DNA of 64,000 nucleotides from Streptomyces sp. STR69 (GCF_024519455.1 NZ_JALJRY010000033.1:55378-119377), one strand, 5' to 3'; counted from the first letter of the stretch, positions 49,391 to 57,962 are shown. Notes: a model not told the origin generated them from the sequence alone. Translations and numbers: made by a program.

Positions 49391-50293
49391 TCAGATGACG
49401 GGCGGGCGGCCCAGCCGTGTCAGCCGCCACACCGTCCGCCAGCGCATGGCCCGCCGCTCCCCCGCCGGCTCGCGCACCCCCTCCACGAACCCGCCGAACC
49501 ACGCCCGCAGTCCGCCGAGCGACCGCGTCCGTATGAGGGTCAGCAGCGTCCACACACCCAGGTGCACCGGGATCAGCGCGATCGGCAGCCGGCGCCGGAC
49601 CAGCCAGACCCGGTTGCGGGCGGTCACCCGGTAGTAGATGGCGTGCCGGGCGGGCGAGGTCTTGGGGTGCTGGAGGAGCAGCTCGGGGGCGTAGCGGATG
49701 CGCCAGCCGGCGTCGGCGGCCCGCCAGGCGAGGTCGGTCTCCTCGTGCGCGAAGAAGAACTCGGCCGGCCAGTCCCCCGTCTCGGCGAGCATCGCCATGC
49801 TCAGCGCGTGCCCGCCGCCGAGGAACCCGGTGACGTATCCGCCCTGCATCGGGTCCCCCGCGCCGACCCGCGGCACATGGCGGCGCTGGGTCTCGCCGTG
49901 CTCGTCGGCGATCCGGAACCCGACGATGCCGAGGCGGGGTTCGGCCGCGTACAGGTCCCGCACCCGGCGCAGCACATCGGCGTCGACGAGGAGTCCGTCG
50001 TCGTCGAGTTCCACTACGACGTCCACGTCCCCGAACTCGCGCAGCCGGGCCAGGCCCACGTTGCGTCCGCCGGGACAGCCGAGGTTCTCGTCGACGTCGA
50101 TGGTGGTGACCTCGCCGGGCAGGGAGAGCCGGTCGGCGAACTCGGGGAGCCGGCAGCCGTTTCCGACGATCACGATGCGGGTGGGCGGGAGGTCCTGCTT
50201 GGCCACGGACTCAAGGAGCGCATCCACCTCGGCGGGCCGGTTTCCCATGGTCACCACGGCGACGGCGATCCTCGGCTGCACCACGTCCCTCAC
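49391..50293 (-). CDS. Family 2 glycosyltransferase
   Basis: A 300-residue GT-A fold enzyme: IAVAVVTMGNRPAEVDALLESV, the nucleotide-binding NENLGCPGGRNVGLARLREFGDVDVVVELDDDGLL with the DDD metal motif, GGGHALSMAMLAETGDWPAEFFFAHEETDLAWRAADAGWRI with the EETDLAWR acceptor signature. The C-terminus has one amphipathic or membrane-associated segment (IALIPVHLGVWTLLTLI). It resembles rhamnosyltransferase-type GT2 enzymes. No polysaccharide cluster is adjacent. Confidence 0.92.
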   Translation of the reverse strand: MRDVVQPRIAVAVVTMGNRPAEVDALLESVAKQDLPPTRIVIVGNGCRLPEFADRLSLPGEVTTIDVDENLGCPGGRNVGLARLREFGDVDVVVELDDDGLLVDADVLRRVRDLYAAEPRLGIVGFRIADEHGETQRRHVPRVGAGDPMQGGYVTGFLGGGHALSMAMLAETGDWPAEFFFAHEETDLAWRAADAGWRIRYAPELLLQHPKTSPARHAIYYRVTARNRVWLVRRRLPIALIPVHLGVWTLLTLIRTRSLGGLRAWFGGFVEGVREPAGERRAMRWRTVWRLTRLGRPPVI

Positions 50294-50390
50294 TCCATCC
50301 GGCCATCAGGCGATGTCCGCACGCTGACCGCGCAACACTCGCCGTTCACCAAGATGTTGCCTCATGTCGGCAGGTGGCTACGACTCAAGT

Positions 50391-50837
50391 TCATTTTGCG
50401 GGACCTTTGTTGTGGCTTTGCCGGTTTTCCCTCCGCCGCACGAACTTCAGCCCCGACCAGTCATCGCCCAGCGCCGCGACCTTCACATCCACCACCCCCA
50501 GGGGGAGGAAGAGGTCGCGGAGACCGTTCTCGGTGATGTCACTGACGTGGCCCGCGGCCTTGCGGGGCCAGGCGATCCACAGCATGGCGGTGTCGTCGAG
50601 ACCGAGGACGAGTTCCATCCCCTCCGCGTCCAGTTCCTTCCACTCCCGGTAGAAGGCGACGGTGACATCCGCGCCACGCGTCCCGCCGTCGGCGACCTCG
50701 CAGTCGTCGGGCAGCCCGGGAATGTCCCAGCCGTCGGGCGCGTGCCGCAGCCGGACCGAGTGCCCCGGCTTGACGCCGATCTTCTTGGCGAGGGGCGTGG
50801 CGGAGTAACCTCCGGCCGACGCGGGGGAGTTGCTCAT
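50391..50837 (-). CDS. DUF3052 family protein
   Basis: A 148-residue protein: SATPLAKKIGVKPGHSVRLRHAPDGW, then VTVAFYREWKELDAEGMELVLGLDDTAMLWIAWPRKAAG, ENGLRDLFLPLGVVDVKVAALGDDWSGLKFVRRR. This is DUF3052, an actinobacterial family with no known function. It starts at the ATG at 50837. The GT2 gene lies downstream on the same strand after a 97-bp gap. Confidence 0.92.
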   Translation of the reverse strand: MSNSPASAGGYSATPLAKKIGVKPGHSVRLRHAPDGWDIPGLPDDCEVADGGTRGADVTVAFYREWKELDAEGMELVLGLDDTAMLWIAWPRKAAGHVSDITENGLRDLFLPLGVVDVKVAALGDDWSGLKFVRRRENRQSHNKGPAK

Positions 50838-50895
50838 GCCCTGATCTCCATTCACACCGTGACTCCGGCTGTTTCCACCACGACCTGCTACGACA

Positions 50896-50929
50896 ACGGC
50901 GCCCCGCCTCGGTCGAGGCGGGGCGCCGT
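50896..50929 (-). terminator. Hairpin terminator after the DUF5707 gene
   Basis: A 15-bp perfect stem (ACGGCGCCCCGCCTC with GAGGCGGGGCGCCGT) and a 4-nt loop. Confidence 0.88.
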
Positions 50930-50946
50930 ACCTGTATACGTGAGTG

Positions 50947-51408
50947 TCAGCCCGCGACCTCGAACGTGGCGGCCTTGGACACGAACGTCGTGCCGCCGTC
51001 CTTGGCCGTCGCCAGCGTCGAGACGTTCCAGGTGCCCTTGGGCGCCTCGGCCTCCTCCTTCTTGGTGACCTTGAACGTGTAGGTGCAGCGCGAGGTGTCG
51101 CCCGAGGTCTTCTTGCACGTGGCGGAGTCGACGTGGCGCAGGTCCGCCTTGGTCGGCTCCAGCTTCGAACTCGCGGGCCACGCAATGACCTTGAGGCCGC
51201 GGATGCCCGAGTCGTCGGTGACGTCCACGGTGTAGGTGAACGAGCCGGCGGTGCTGCCGGTCGGGGCGGCATAGCGGGCGGAGCCGTTCGTGAGGGTCGG
51301 CTCGGTGGGCGTGGAGGCGGCCGACGCGGCGAGACCGCCGGCGACGACTCCGCCGACCGCCGCGACACCGACGAGCGAGGAGACGAGAGCGCGCTTGGAC
51401 ATGGACAT
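50947..51408 (-). CDS. Secreted DUF5707-like protein
   Basis: A 153-residue protein with a Sec signal (SKRALVSSLVGVAAVGGVVAGGLAASAAS, cleavage about residue 32) and a beta-rich mature domain with two Cys, in DSATCKKTSGDTSRCTYTFKV, likely a disulfide. The DVTDDSGIRGLKVIAWPASS segment fits the Streptomyces family DUF5707 as I recall it. The start at 51408 (MSMSKR) follows an AGGGGGA ribosome site. It is divergent from the two-component system, with about 207 bp between. A hairpin terminator follows the stop. Confidence 0.82.
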   Translation of the reverse strand: MSMSKRALVSSLVGVAAVGGVVAGGLAASAASTPTEPTLTNGSARYAAPTGSTAGSFTYTVDVTDDSGIRGLKVIAWPASSKLEPTKADLRHVDSATCKKTSGDTSRCTYTFKVTKKEEAEAPKGTWNVSTLATAKDGGTTFVSKAATFEVAG

Positions 51409-51615
51409 GGGAGATCCCCCTGAGTGGTGTGGATGGTGTGGGAGGCGGTGGTCGACCGCTTCCCTCGATGTGATCGAGCCTAGGAGCGGGGCGGGGCGCG
51501 GTCCTCCGGCTGGAGGACGGTTGCCGCCTTGAACCAGAGATAGAGAGTCCCGGGGCCGTAATCCCCCTTCAGCCTGAGCCGGGCCCCTCACCTGCGCCCA
51601 TAGCCTTTGAGTGTC

Positions 51616-53976
51616 ATGAAACGAACCGACGACCGGCTGCTCCCGGTCCTGCTGATCTGCGCCCAGGCCCTGGTGTGGCCGGGGACTCCGCTGCTGCGCG
51701 GCACCGTGCCGACCGCGGCCGACCTGCTCGTGGCCGCCCTGGTCGCCGGACCGGTGACGGCCGCGCTCGCGCTGCGCCGCAGCCGTCCGGTGACCACTCT
51801 CGTCGTGGTCGCGGCGGCCTGCGCGGTGGGCGCGGGACCCCTGCCCACCGGCGCGATGGCGGTCTTCGGCACCGCGGGCGTCGCACTCGCCCTGTTCTCG
51901 GTGGCGGCCGAGCGCGACACCTTCACCACGGTCCTGTGCGTGGTCACGCTCGCCCTCTGGCAGCTGCTGCAGAACATCAGCCTGAACGGCCTCAGCGACA
52001 ACAACGGCCTCGACCTCGTCCTGACCGCCCTCCTCTACGCCACCGCGTGCGGCGCGGGCATGTTCGTACGGCGCACCCGTCGCGCCCGCCGAGCGGCCGA
52101 ACTCCTCCTGAACCGCGCCGAGACCGAGCGCCACCGGCTCCCGGCGGCCGAACGCCGCCGTATGGAACGGGAGTTGCACGACGTCAGCGCCCACCACCTC
52201 ACCGCCGTGGTCGTCACGGCCGGCGCCGCGCTCGGCCTGCGCGAACGCCGCCCCGAACTCGCCGCCGAGGCACTGGAGTTCGCGACCGAGACCGGCCGCG
52301 AGGTCACCCGCGCACTCGGCGCGGTACGCGCCCCGGCCCCCTCCCGCGAGGAACTCCCCTCCCCCGAGGAGCGGTTGAGGGCCCTGATCGCCGGCTTCCG
52401 CCGCCTCGACCAACCGGTGGACGCCGAGATCGACCCCCTTCCGGACGGCGCCGTCGCGGACGCGGCCTACGGCATCGTGCGCGAGGCCCTGACCAACGTG
52501 GCCCGGCACGCGCCGGGCGCACGGACCACGGTGCTCTGCCGCTACGGCGACACCCGCACCGACGTCGTGATCACCAGCGCGGCACCGCCGTCCGGCACCC
52601 CGGCCCACGGCGCGGGCCTCGGCGGCGGTCGCGGCCAGGGCTTCCTGCGCTCCCGCGCCCGGGAGGCGGGCGGCACCCTGACCACCGGCCCCACGACGGA
52701 GGGCGGCTGGGAGGTACGGGCGACCCTGCCCGGCCGCACGGCGGGCCCGGTGGAACAATCCGTCCCACCGAGCTACCGCGTGGCCCAGGTCGTCGCCGCG
52801 TTCGGCCTGTGCGTACAGCCCCTGCTGCCGATCCTGATCATCCGGACGGAGTCGGCGCCGACCGGTAATCATGTCTCGGCGGGCGTGTTGTTCGCCCTGC
52901 TGGCGGCTGCGCAGGCGGTGTCCTTGCTGTGGCTGAGGAGGGCGCGAGTCTTCGCACAGGGTGCCTTGTTGGGCCTGGCGCTGTTGTGGCCGGTGGCGAT
53001 GGAGGTGGGTAACTACACGGGCCCGGTGTGGCTGCCACCAACGCTGAGTGCCGTGGCAACATGCGCGTCACTGGTGGCCTTCAAGGGGCGCGGGGCTGTA
53101 TCGATCAGCGGCTCCGCCGCGGGGCGCGACCAGCCCCCACCGGCCCGCGCCTACCGACTACCTCAAGTCCCCGTCTTTCTCTTTCCAATTGCAGCAACAG
53201 CCGTACACGCAACAGCGTTGACGATCGCCGTACTGCACCGCGGCACAACCATCCCCGGTTGGGCGCTGATATTGACCACAACTGCCTGTACCGCCTTTGT
53301 AGTTGGCGCGGCCTACTACGTCGGATCCCTGCTCGGCAGACGTAACAAGGCAGCCCAGGACACACAAACCCAACGCCTGGCCACCTGGACCGAGGAAGCC
53401 GTACGAGACGCCTGGGCGGAACGCCGCCGTATCGCCGCCGGCCTGGAATCCACGGTGCTGGCCCGCACCGCCGACATGATCGCCGAAGCACAGGCGGGCC
53501 GGCTGGACGCGACAGCGACCCGCGCCCGCGAGGCACTCAGCGCGATGCGCGCCCTCCTGGACGCGGTCCGCGACGGCGACACGGCAGCCGAACTGACCCC
53601 GCAGCCCACCCTCCAGGCCCTCGACCTGCTCGCCCACCAGTGCCGGGCCACCGGCCGTGACGTGGAGATACGGCTCACCGACCGGGTACCGGAACGCCTG
53701 CCCACCGAGGTCGACCTCACCGCGTACCACGTCGCCGAGACACTCCTCGCGACCGGCGACGACGAACCCGCCGTCCTCGAACTCGACGCGGTCGACGGTA
53801 CGTTGACGATCACGGCCACCGGTGTGCCCCGCGCCACCGACCCCGCCGTACGGGACCGGTTGACGGCGCGGATCGCGCCGCTCGGCGGGACCCTGACGAC
53901 CGGCCGGCCGCCGGGCACGGTCCACCTCCGGCTGCCGTTCACCGCGGTGCCGGACGACGAGGAGAGACAACGATGA
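51616..53976 (+). CDS. Double-module sensor histidine kinase, second module degenerate
   Basis: A 786-residue membrane protein with two kinase-like units. Unit one: about five helices (residues 8-150), a HisKA_3 region ERRRMERELHDVSAHHLTAVVV with His 188, and an HATPase with YGIVREALTNVARHAPGA. Unit two: more helices (about 385-575), then ERRRIAAGLESTVLART, where the His position is Glu 611, and an ATPase remnant (LTAYHVAETLLATGDDEPAVLELD) without N-box. Unit two is therefore probably a pseudokinase. Residues 490-511 are encoded by a GC-rich dispersed-type repeat (53083-53148), and the codons just after are unusually A/T rich. The last codons overlap the regulator gene (ATGA). Confidence 0.9.
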   Translation: MKRTDDRLLPVLLICAQALVWPGTPLLRGTVPTAADLLVAALVAGPVTAALALRRSRPVTTLVVVAAACAVGAGPLPTGAMAVFGTAGVALALFSVAAERDTFTTVLCVVTLALWQLLQNISLNGLSDNNGLDLVLTALLYATACGAGMFVRRTRRARRAAELLLNRAETERHRLPAAERRRMERELHDVSAHHLTAVVVTAGAALGLRERRPELAAEALEFATETGREVTRALGAVRAPAPSREELPSPEERLRALIAGFRRLDQPVDAEIDPLPDGAVADAAYGIVREALTNVARHAPGARTTVLCRYGDTRTDVVITSAAPPSGTPAHGAGLGGGRGQGFLRSRAREAGGTLTTGPTTEGGWEVRATLPGRTAGPVEQSVPPSYRVAQVVAAFGLCVQPLLPILIIRTESAPTGNHVSAGVLFALLAAAQAVSLLWLRRARVFAQGALLGLALLWPVAMEVGNYTGPVWLPPTLSAVATCASLVAFKGRGAVSISGSAAGRDQPPPARAYRLPQVPVFLFPIAATAVHATALTIAVLHRGTTIPGWALILTTTACTAFVVGAAYYVGSLLGRRNKAAQDTQTQRLATWTEEAVRDAWAERRRIAAGLESTVLARTADMIAEAQAGRLDATATRAREALSAMRALLDAVRDGDTAAELTPQPTLQALDLLAHQCRATGRDVEIRLTDRVPERLPTEVDLTAYHVAETLLATGDDEPAVLELDAVDGTLTITATGVPRATDPAVRDRLTARIAPLGGTLTTGRPPGTVHLRLPFTAVPDDEERQR
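53083..53148 (+). repeat. Dispersed GC-rich repeat inside the kinase gene
   Basis: AGGGGCGCGGGGCTG, then TCAGCGGCTCCGCCGC and GGGCGCGACCAGCCCCCACC: a relative of the intergenic repeats at 10698 and 20826. It is in frame and encodes a GRGAVSISGSAAGRDQPPP linker between two membrane segments. Confidence 0.6.
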
Positions 53977-54680
53977 GCCTCAGGGTGCTGGTCGTCGACG
54001 ACCAGGGCATCGTCCGGGCGGGCTTCGCCGCCGTGATCGACGCCGAGGAGGACATGACGGTCGTAGGAGAGGCCGCGGACGGCGCGACCGCGGTGGTGCT
54101 CGCCGCCGAACTGGCCCCCGACGTGGTCGTGATGGACGTACGGATGCCGGAACTCGACGGTATCGCAGCGACCCGGATCATCACCGGAAAGGAGAACGCG
54201 CCCCGAGTCCTGGTGCTCACCACCTTCGACCTGGACGCGTACGTCTTCGACGCCCTGCGCGCGGGGGCCTCCGGCTTCCTCCTCAAGGACGTGCACGCCT
54301 CCGAACTCCTGGACGGCATCCGGGTGGTGGCGAGCGGCGAGAGCGTGTTGGCTCCGTCGGCGACCCGCCGCCTGATCGGCCACTACGCGTCAGGAGCGGG
54401 GGCCGGATTCCACTCCAACTCCGGTTCTGATTCCCCTGGTTCCGGTTCGCGCGAACTCGACAGCCTCACCGACAGCCAGCGCAACGTCCTCGGCCTGCTC
54501 GCCTCCGGCCTCAACAACGCGGAGATCGCCGGGGAGTTGGGGATCACCGTCGGCACCGTCAAGTCCCATGTGAACGCCCTGCTCCGCAAACTCGGCCTGC
54601 GCGACCGCGTCCAGGCCACGATCCTCGCCTACGACCTCGGCATCACCCGCCCGAACCCGCCGGGCGCGGACCACCTCTGA
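53973..54680 (+). CDS. LuxR/NarL-family response regulator
   Basis: A 235-residue regulator: receiver domain with phospho-acceptor Asp 55 in VVVMDVRMPELDG, Thr/Lys conserved sites in VLTTFDLDAYVFDALRAGASGFLLKD, a Ser/Gly-rich linker (about 140-160) and a LuxR-type HTH (LTDSQRNVLGLLASGLNNAEIAGELGITVGTVKSHVNALLRKLG). It overlaps the kinase stop by 4 nt, so the two form a cognate pair. Target genes are not evident; the next gene, a small membrane protein, may be in the same operon. Confidence 0.95.
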   Translation: MSLRVLVVDDQGIVRAGFAAVIDAEEDMTVVGEAADGATAVVLAAELAPDVVVMDVRMPELDGIAATRIITGKENAPRVLVLTTFDLDAYVFDALRAGASGFLLKDVHASELLDGIRVVASGESVLAPSATRRLIGHYASGAGAGFHSNSGSDSPGSGSRELDSLTDSQRNVLGLLASGLNNAEIAGELGITVGTVKSHVNALLRKLGLRDRVQATILAYDLGITRPNPPGADHL

Positions 54681-54716
54681 CGTTCTCGTCCCCTCCTCGA
54701 CTCAGGAGCCGATTCC

Positions 54717-55049
54717 ATGACCGGTACCGATGCTCACGCTGCCCGTTCACCTCTGCACCGGGTGGGCCGGAACCTCCGCAACCCCTTCGCCCTCGCCTAC
54801 CTCGCGCTCTGCGCGGTGCTGCTCGTCTGGGCGATCGTCGTCAACATCCCCGACGACTCGGACGCGGCCCTGGCCGGCGTCGTCCCTCTCATGGCCACCG
54901 CCCCGGCCAGCCTCGTCCTTCTCGCACTGCCGGGCGGCGCCTGGGTGTTGATCGTCGCGGTCGTCCTCGGGGCGCTGGTCAACGCGTCGGTCATCGGCTG
55001 GTGCGCCCGGGCGCTGACCCGCGGCAACCGCCCGGACGCGACGCGCTGA
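54717..55049 (+). CDS. Small two- or three-helix membrane protein
   Basis: A 110-residue protein of the SCO4225-like type as I recall it: NPFALAYLALCAVLLVWAIVVNIPDDSDAALAGVVPLMATAPASLVLLALPGGAWVLIVAVVLGALVNASVIGW gives three hydrophobic helices, with short polar ends. It starts 36 bp after the response-regulator gene with a plausible AGGAG-type site, so it may be the output or sensor partner of that two-component system. Function unknown. Confidence 0.75.
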   Translation: MTGTDAHAARSPLHRVGRNLRNPFALAYLALCAVLLVWAIVVNIPDDSDAALAGVVPLMATAPASLVLLALPGGAWVLIVAVVLGALVNASVIGWCARALTRGNRPDATR

Positions 55050-55072
55050 CCGCACGGGGCGCAGGTGGGGGC

Positions 55073-55462
55073 TCAGGCGCCGCCGTAGCCGGCCGAGTGG
55101 TCGTCCCGGTCCTCGGTCGCGTACAGGGCGGGCCCGAGACGGGCGGCCAGTGCGTCCCCCGCGATGTGTGTGACGGTCACCGTCCCGTCGTCGTTCGACG
55201 TCAGCTCCGCGTAGTAGCCCAGGGCCATCCAGTCCATCGGCCGGTGGAAGAAGAACTCGACGGTGTCGTCCGGGTATTCGGCACGCAGCAGGGGAAGCAA
55301 CGTCTCCGGGTGGTACTCGGCACCCTTGCCACTGAGCACCACGACCACGTGCCCCACGTCCACCCGCCACACCCGCACATGCGCGTAACCGTTCCAGCCC
55401 TCCGCGGACTGCCAGGGCTCCTCGTCGCGGACCAACTCGGGATAAACGCCCTCAACTGCCAT
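55073..55462 (-). CDS. Conserved hypothetical protein
   Basis: A 129-residue soluble protein, rich in Trp, Tyr and acidic residues (EGVYPELVRDEEPWQSAEGWNGYAHVRVW, then GHVVVVLSGKGAEYHPETLLPLLRAEYPDDTVEFFFHRPMDWMALGYY). I do not recognise a family. There is no signal peptide or membrane helix. It is convergent with the small membrane-protein gene and marks the start of the accessory-looking region. ATG start at 55462. Confidence 0.65.
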   Translation of the reverse strand: MAVEGVYPELVRDEEPWQSAEGWNGYAHVRVWRVDVGHVVVVLSGKGAEYHPETLLPLLRAEYPDDTVEFFFHRPMDWMALGYYAELTSNDDGTVTVTHIAGDALAARLGPALYATEDRDDHSAGYGGA

Positions 55463-55618
55463 ACGACACCCCGTTTCCAGCCACAGCGGCTATCAGAACA
55501 ACCATGCTCAGCACGGCCCGCACGGAACCCTCCGCGAGGATGAACGCTTCTTCTGGTCAGCCGGTCGTTCGCTGATCACACACGGCGGTGAAAAGCCGGC
55601 GCGATCGGGTCAACTCCC

Positions 55619-55975
55619 GTGCGTACTTTCGAGTACAGCGTGGGCGGCATGACAGTGAAGATTCCGACGGGCTGTGTGTTCACGCACATCATCCGAGGCG
55701 GCGGCCGGAAGATCAGCTACCAGAACGCCGGAGTCGACTGTGCTTTCGTCGGCGCGCTGAGCAGCGGTTTCTGCAACTGGCGTATCGACTTCACCTATGC
55801 CGACACCGAAAACCGGACGTACCGTACATCCCGCGGCACGACACACACCGAGTGCAAGATCGACCCGATGCGGAACAACTCTCCCCAGACGCTGCCTCGT
55901 TACGGAAAGGCGTGCGCCCGCCTCTACGTCGGCGGAACGCGTCGCGTGAGCCAGTGCCACAACATCACGAAGTGA
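55619..55975 (+). CDS. Orphan six-cysteine protein, possible truncated secreted protein
   Basis: A 118-residue basic protein from a GTG at 55619. It has six Cys (in PTGCVF, AGVDCAF, SGFCNW, HTECKI, GKACAR, SQCHN) and a beta-rich pattern, as expected of a disulfide-bonded secreted protein, yet no signal peptide. In-frame upstream sequence has a stop at 55589-55591, so any signal sequence would be out of frame or lost. The next gene, 8 bp downstream, encodes a two-helix membrane protein. I do not recognise a family. It may be a 5'-truncated gene. Confidence 0.6.
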   Translation: MRTFEYSVGGMTVKIPTGCVFTHIIRGGGRKISYQNAGVDCAFVGALSSGFCNWRIDFTYADTENRTYRTSRGTTHTECKIDPMRNNSPQTLPRYGKACARLYVGGTRRVSQCHNITK

Positions 55976-55982
55976 GTTGTTC

Positions 55983-56234
55983 ATGATCGAGCAGAACAAA
56001 GACCAGGATCCGGACCAGGCGTGGAGAGCACGGCGGCACCGCGCGGGTGTCACCGCGTTCCTTTCGGGTCTCCTCGCCGCGCTCGCCTTCTTCGCCTTCT
56101 TCCCCGGGCTGCCGCACGTCATCGACTGGGGAGCAATCCTCGTGTCCCTCGCCGTGGGCGGACTCGCCCAATGGTGCTGCCAGTCCTGGATCAGCAGAGC
56201 GGCAAAGGCGAAAGCGAAAGCCGAACACATGTGA
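55983..56234 (+). CDS. Small two-helix membrane protein
   Basis: An 83-residue protein with two hydrophobic helices (GVTAFLSGLLAALAFFAFFPGLPHVIDWGAILVSLAVGGLAQWCCQSW) and a Lys/Ala-rich C-terminus. The ATG at 55983 lies 8 bp after the six-Cys gene, so co-transcription is likely. No family is recognised. The IS5 remnant lies immediately downstream and convergent. Confidence 0.6.
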   Translation: MIEQNKDQDPDQAWRARRHRAGVTAFLSGLLAALAFFAFFPGLPHVIDWGAILVSLAVGGLAQWCCQSWISRAAKAKAKAEHM

Positions 56235-56275
56235 CCGGCTGCACCAGCGGCCCCGGCACTGAGCGTTTTCCATCC

Positions 56276-56965
56276 TCAGGCTGAGCTGGCCTGACGGAGA
56301 CAGAGGACGGCTTGGACGAGGACCGTTATGCGGGTGGTCGAGCAACGGAGTTTGCGGAGTAGCCGCCAGGACTTGAGGATGGCGACGGCTTGCTCGACGA
56401 GGGCCCGGATCTTCGCATGGGATCGGTTGACGGCCTGCTGCCCTGTGGAAAGCGTCTCCCACCGGCCGCGGCAGGGAACACGGACAGTGCCTCCGGCGCC
56501 CTGGTAGCCCTTGTCGGCCCAGCAGTTGACGCCGGCTTCGGCGAGAGCCTCGACGATGCCGTGCTCGCGGGCTGCACGAATATCGTGGACGGCTCCGGGC
56601 AGAGCCGACGAGGCCCACAGCAGACGGCCGGAAGGATCTGCGATCACCTGCACGTTCATCCCGTGTTTCTTGTGCTTGCCCGAATAGAAGGGTCGGTCGG
56701 CGGCGATCTCCCCCAGCCTTCGGCCGGGAGGTGCCCCCAGTCGATCGGCAGCGGTGTCCCGTCCAGCAGGACGAACGCCTTCATCGACGCCGCCCGAACC
56801 ACCTCGGCGAGCGTCGGGGCGGGGGCGGCCAGGATCTCAACCGCCTCGGTGACGTAGCGGTAGGCAGTGGTGGTGCCGACGCCGAACCCGGCCGCGAACT
56901 GGACATACGGATGACCGAGGTGAGGCCAGAAGCCGCAACGGAGATGATCTTGAGGCTGTGGCGGT
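56276..56965 (-). pseudogene. Decayed IS5-family transposase
   Basis: Two pieces in different frames. The C-terminal one, ending at 56276, reads FYSGKHKKHGMNVQVIADPSGRLLW, VNCWADKGYQGAGG and KIRALVEQAVAILKSWRLLRKL, which is the DDE end of IS5-type transposases. Upstream in another frame comes FAAGFGVGTTTAYRYVTEAV and KAFVLLDGTPLPID. The two frames are joined at 56708-56739 by a 32-bp palindromic insertion. Above about 56965 the N-terminal part is missing: an in-frame stop precedes HLRCGF. No terminal repeats were found. It is a fossil element. Confidence 0.85.
56708..56739. repeat. Mini-palindrome inserted in the transposase remnant
   Basis: CTCCCCCAGCCTTCGGCCGG then GAGGTGCCCCCA, a hairpin-forming GC element placed between the codons for ID and IAADRP of the transposase. 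It shifts the frame. It resembles a small palindromic repeat common in Streptomyces. Confidence 0.65.
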
Positions 56966-57065
56966 CAGCTGGTACAGGTCCCGGTCGCGTGCGGAAGTGG
57001 AACGCGGAGGCCGTGTGGATCTACCTGGACTCCACAGCCTGATGCCGGGGCGGCCCCGGCGACTG

Positions 57066-57380
57066 TCAGTCTCCGGAGGGAAGGGGCTCTGCTGCCGTGC
57101 GAGCGGGTTCGGGTGTGTGCGGCGTGGGGTGGGCGGTGCTGGCGGGGGCCAGGGGAACCGGAGCCCGTTCGCCGCCCAGCCAGGACAGGTTGACGGCCAC
57201 GGCGGCCATGGAGGCCACGACGATCAGTGCGCCGGCTGTGGCGAGCGCAACTCGTCGGCGGCGGATCCGGAAGCCGCCGACGACGGCCGCGTCGACAACG
57301 CTGGGCAGCGCAGGCTCCGGATCGGCGCTGAGGACTGCCTGGAAGGCCGCGTGCAGAGCGTCGTTCTCGTGCTCATTCAT
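57066..57380 (-). CDS. Single-helix membrane protein coupled to the sigma factor
   Basis: A 104-residue protein: a soluble N-terminus (DALHAAFQAVLSADPEPALPSVVDAAVVGGFRIRRRR), one helix (VALATAGALIVVASMAAVAVNL) and a Pro/Thr-rich outer tail. The ATG at 57380 has a near-perfect AGGAGGTGA ribosome site that overlaps the sigma-factor stop. The position right behind a SigE-family sigma gene and the topology suggest an anti-sigma or sigma-modulating protein, but the zinc-anti-sigma motif HxxxCxxC is absent, so this remains inference. Confidence 0.75.
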   Translation of the reverse strand: MNEHENDALHAAFQAVLSADPEPALPSVVDAAVVGGFRIRRRRVALATAGALIVVASMAAVAVNLSWLGGERAPVPLAPASTAHPTPHTPEPARTAAEPLPSGD

Positions 57381-57388
57381 GGCCGGTT

Positions 57389-57898
57389 TCACCTCCTGGT
57401 CCCTTCACTGTCAAAGCCTTCGACGATCTCGCGCAGCCGGGCGAGCCCGCGGGCGCTCTGGCTCTTCACCGTTCCCGGACTCACCCGCAGTGCGTGCGCG
57501 GTCTGCTCGACGGACCAGTCCTCCCAGAATCGCAGGACCAGCACGGCCCGGTAGCGGGGCGCCAGTTCCATCAGGGCTTCTTGCATCATCAATCGCAACT
57601 CCGGTGCGCCGGACACGTCCGAGGGAAGATCGGGTGGCTCGCTCACCGGCTCCTCACGCCAGCCTCGCTTGCGCCACTGGTCGATGAAGGTACGGGTGAG
57701 GATGGTGCGAGCGTAGGCATCCGCATTGCCGTCCCGGCTGACCCGTCCCCAGGCCGCGTACAACTTCATCAAAGTCGTCTGGGTCAGGTCCTGTGCCTGG
57801 TGCCAGTCACCGCAGAGCAGGTAGGCGCTGCGACGGAGCTGCGCCTGCCGCGCCTCGGCAAAATCCCGGAACTCCCGTTCCCGGGCCGTGTCCCTCAC
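57389..57898 (-). CDS. SigE-family RNA polymerase sigma factor (ECF-like)
   Basis: A 169-residue sigma factor of the Streptomyces SigE-family clade. Region 2 is RRSAYLLCGDWHQAQDLTQTTLMKLYAAW and region 4 is YRAVLVLRFWEDWSVEQTAHALRVSPGTVKSQSARGLARLREI. GTG start at 57898 is consistent with the family length; an in-frame ATG further upstream would cross the inverted repeat. It is transcribed with the membrane gene at 57066 and divergent from the octapeptide-repeat gene, with a perfect 15-bp inverted repeat between. Confidence 0.9.
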   Translation of the reverse strand: MRDTAREREFRDFAEARQAQLRRSAYLLCGDWHQAQDLTQTTLMKLYAAWGRVSRDGNADAYARTILTRTFIDQWRKRGWREEPVSEPPDLPSDVSGAPELRLMMQEALMELAPRYRAVLVLRFWEDWSVEQTAHALRVSPGTVKSQSARGLARLREIVEGFDSEGTRR

Positions 57899-57962
57899 TC
57901 TTCGCCGGCCTCTCCCTCGCGCACCACTCCACCTGTCATACATACGGAGAGCGGCCCTCTGG

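Noticed and set aside
57066..57380. Zinc anti-sigma factor
   Set aside because: The HxxxCxxC motif is absent; only position and topology suggest a sigma-related role.
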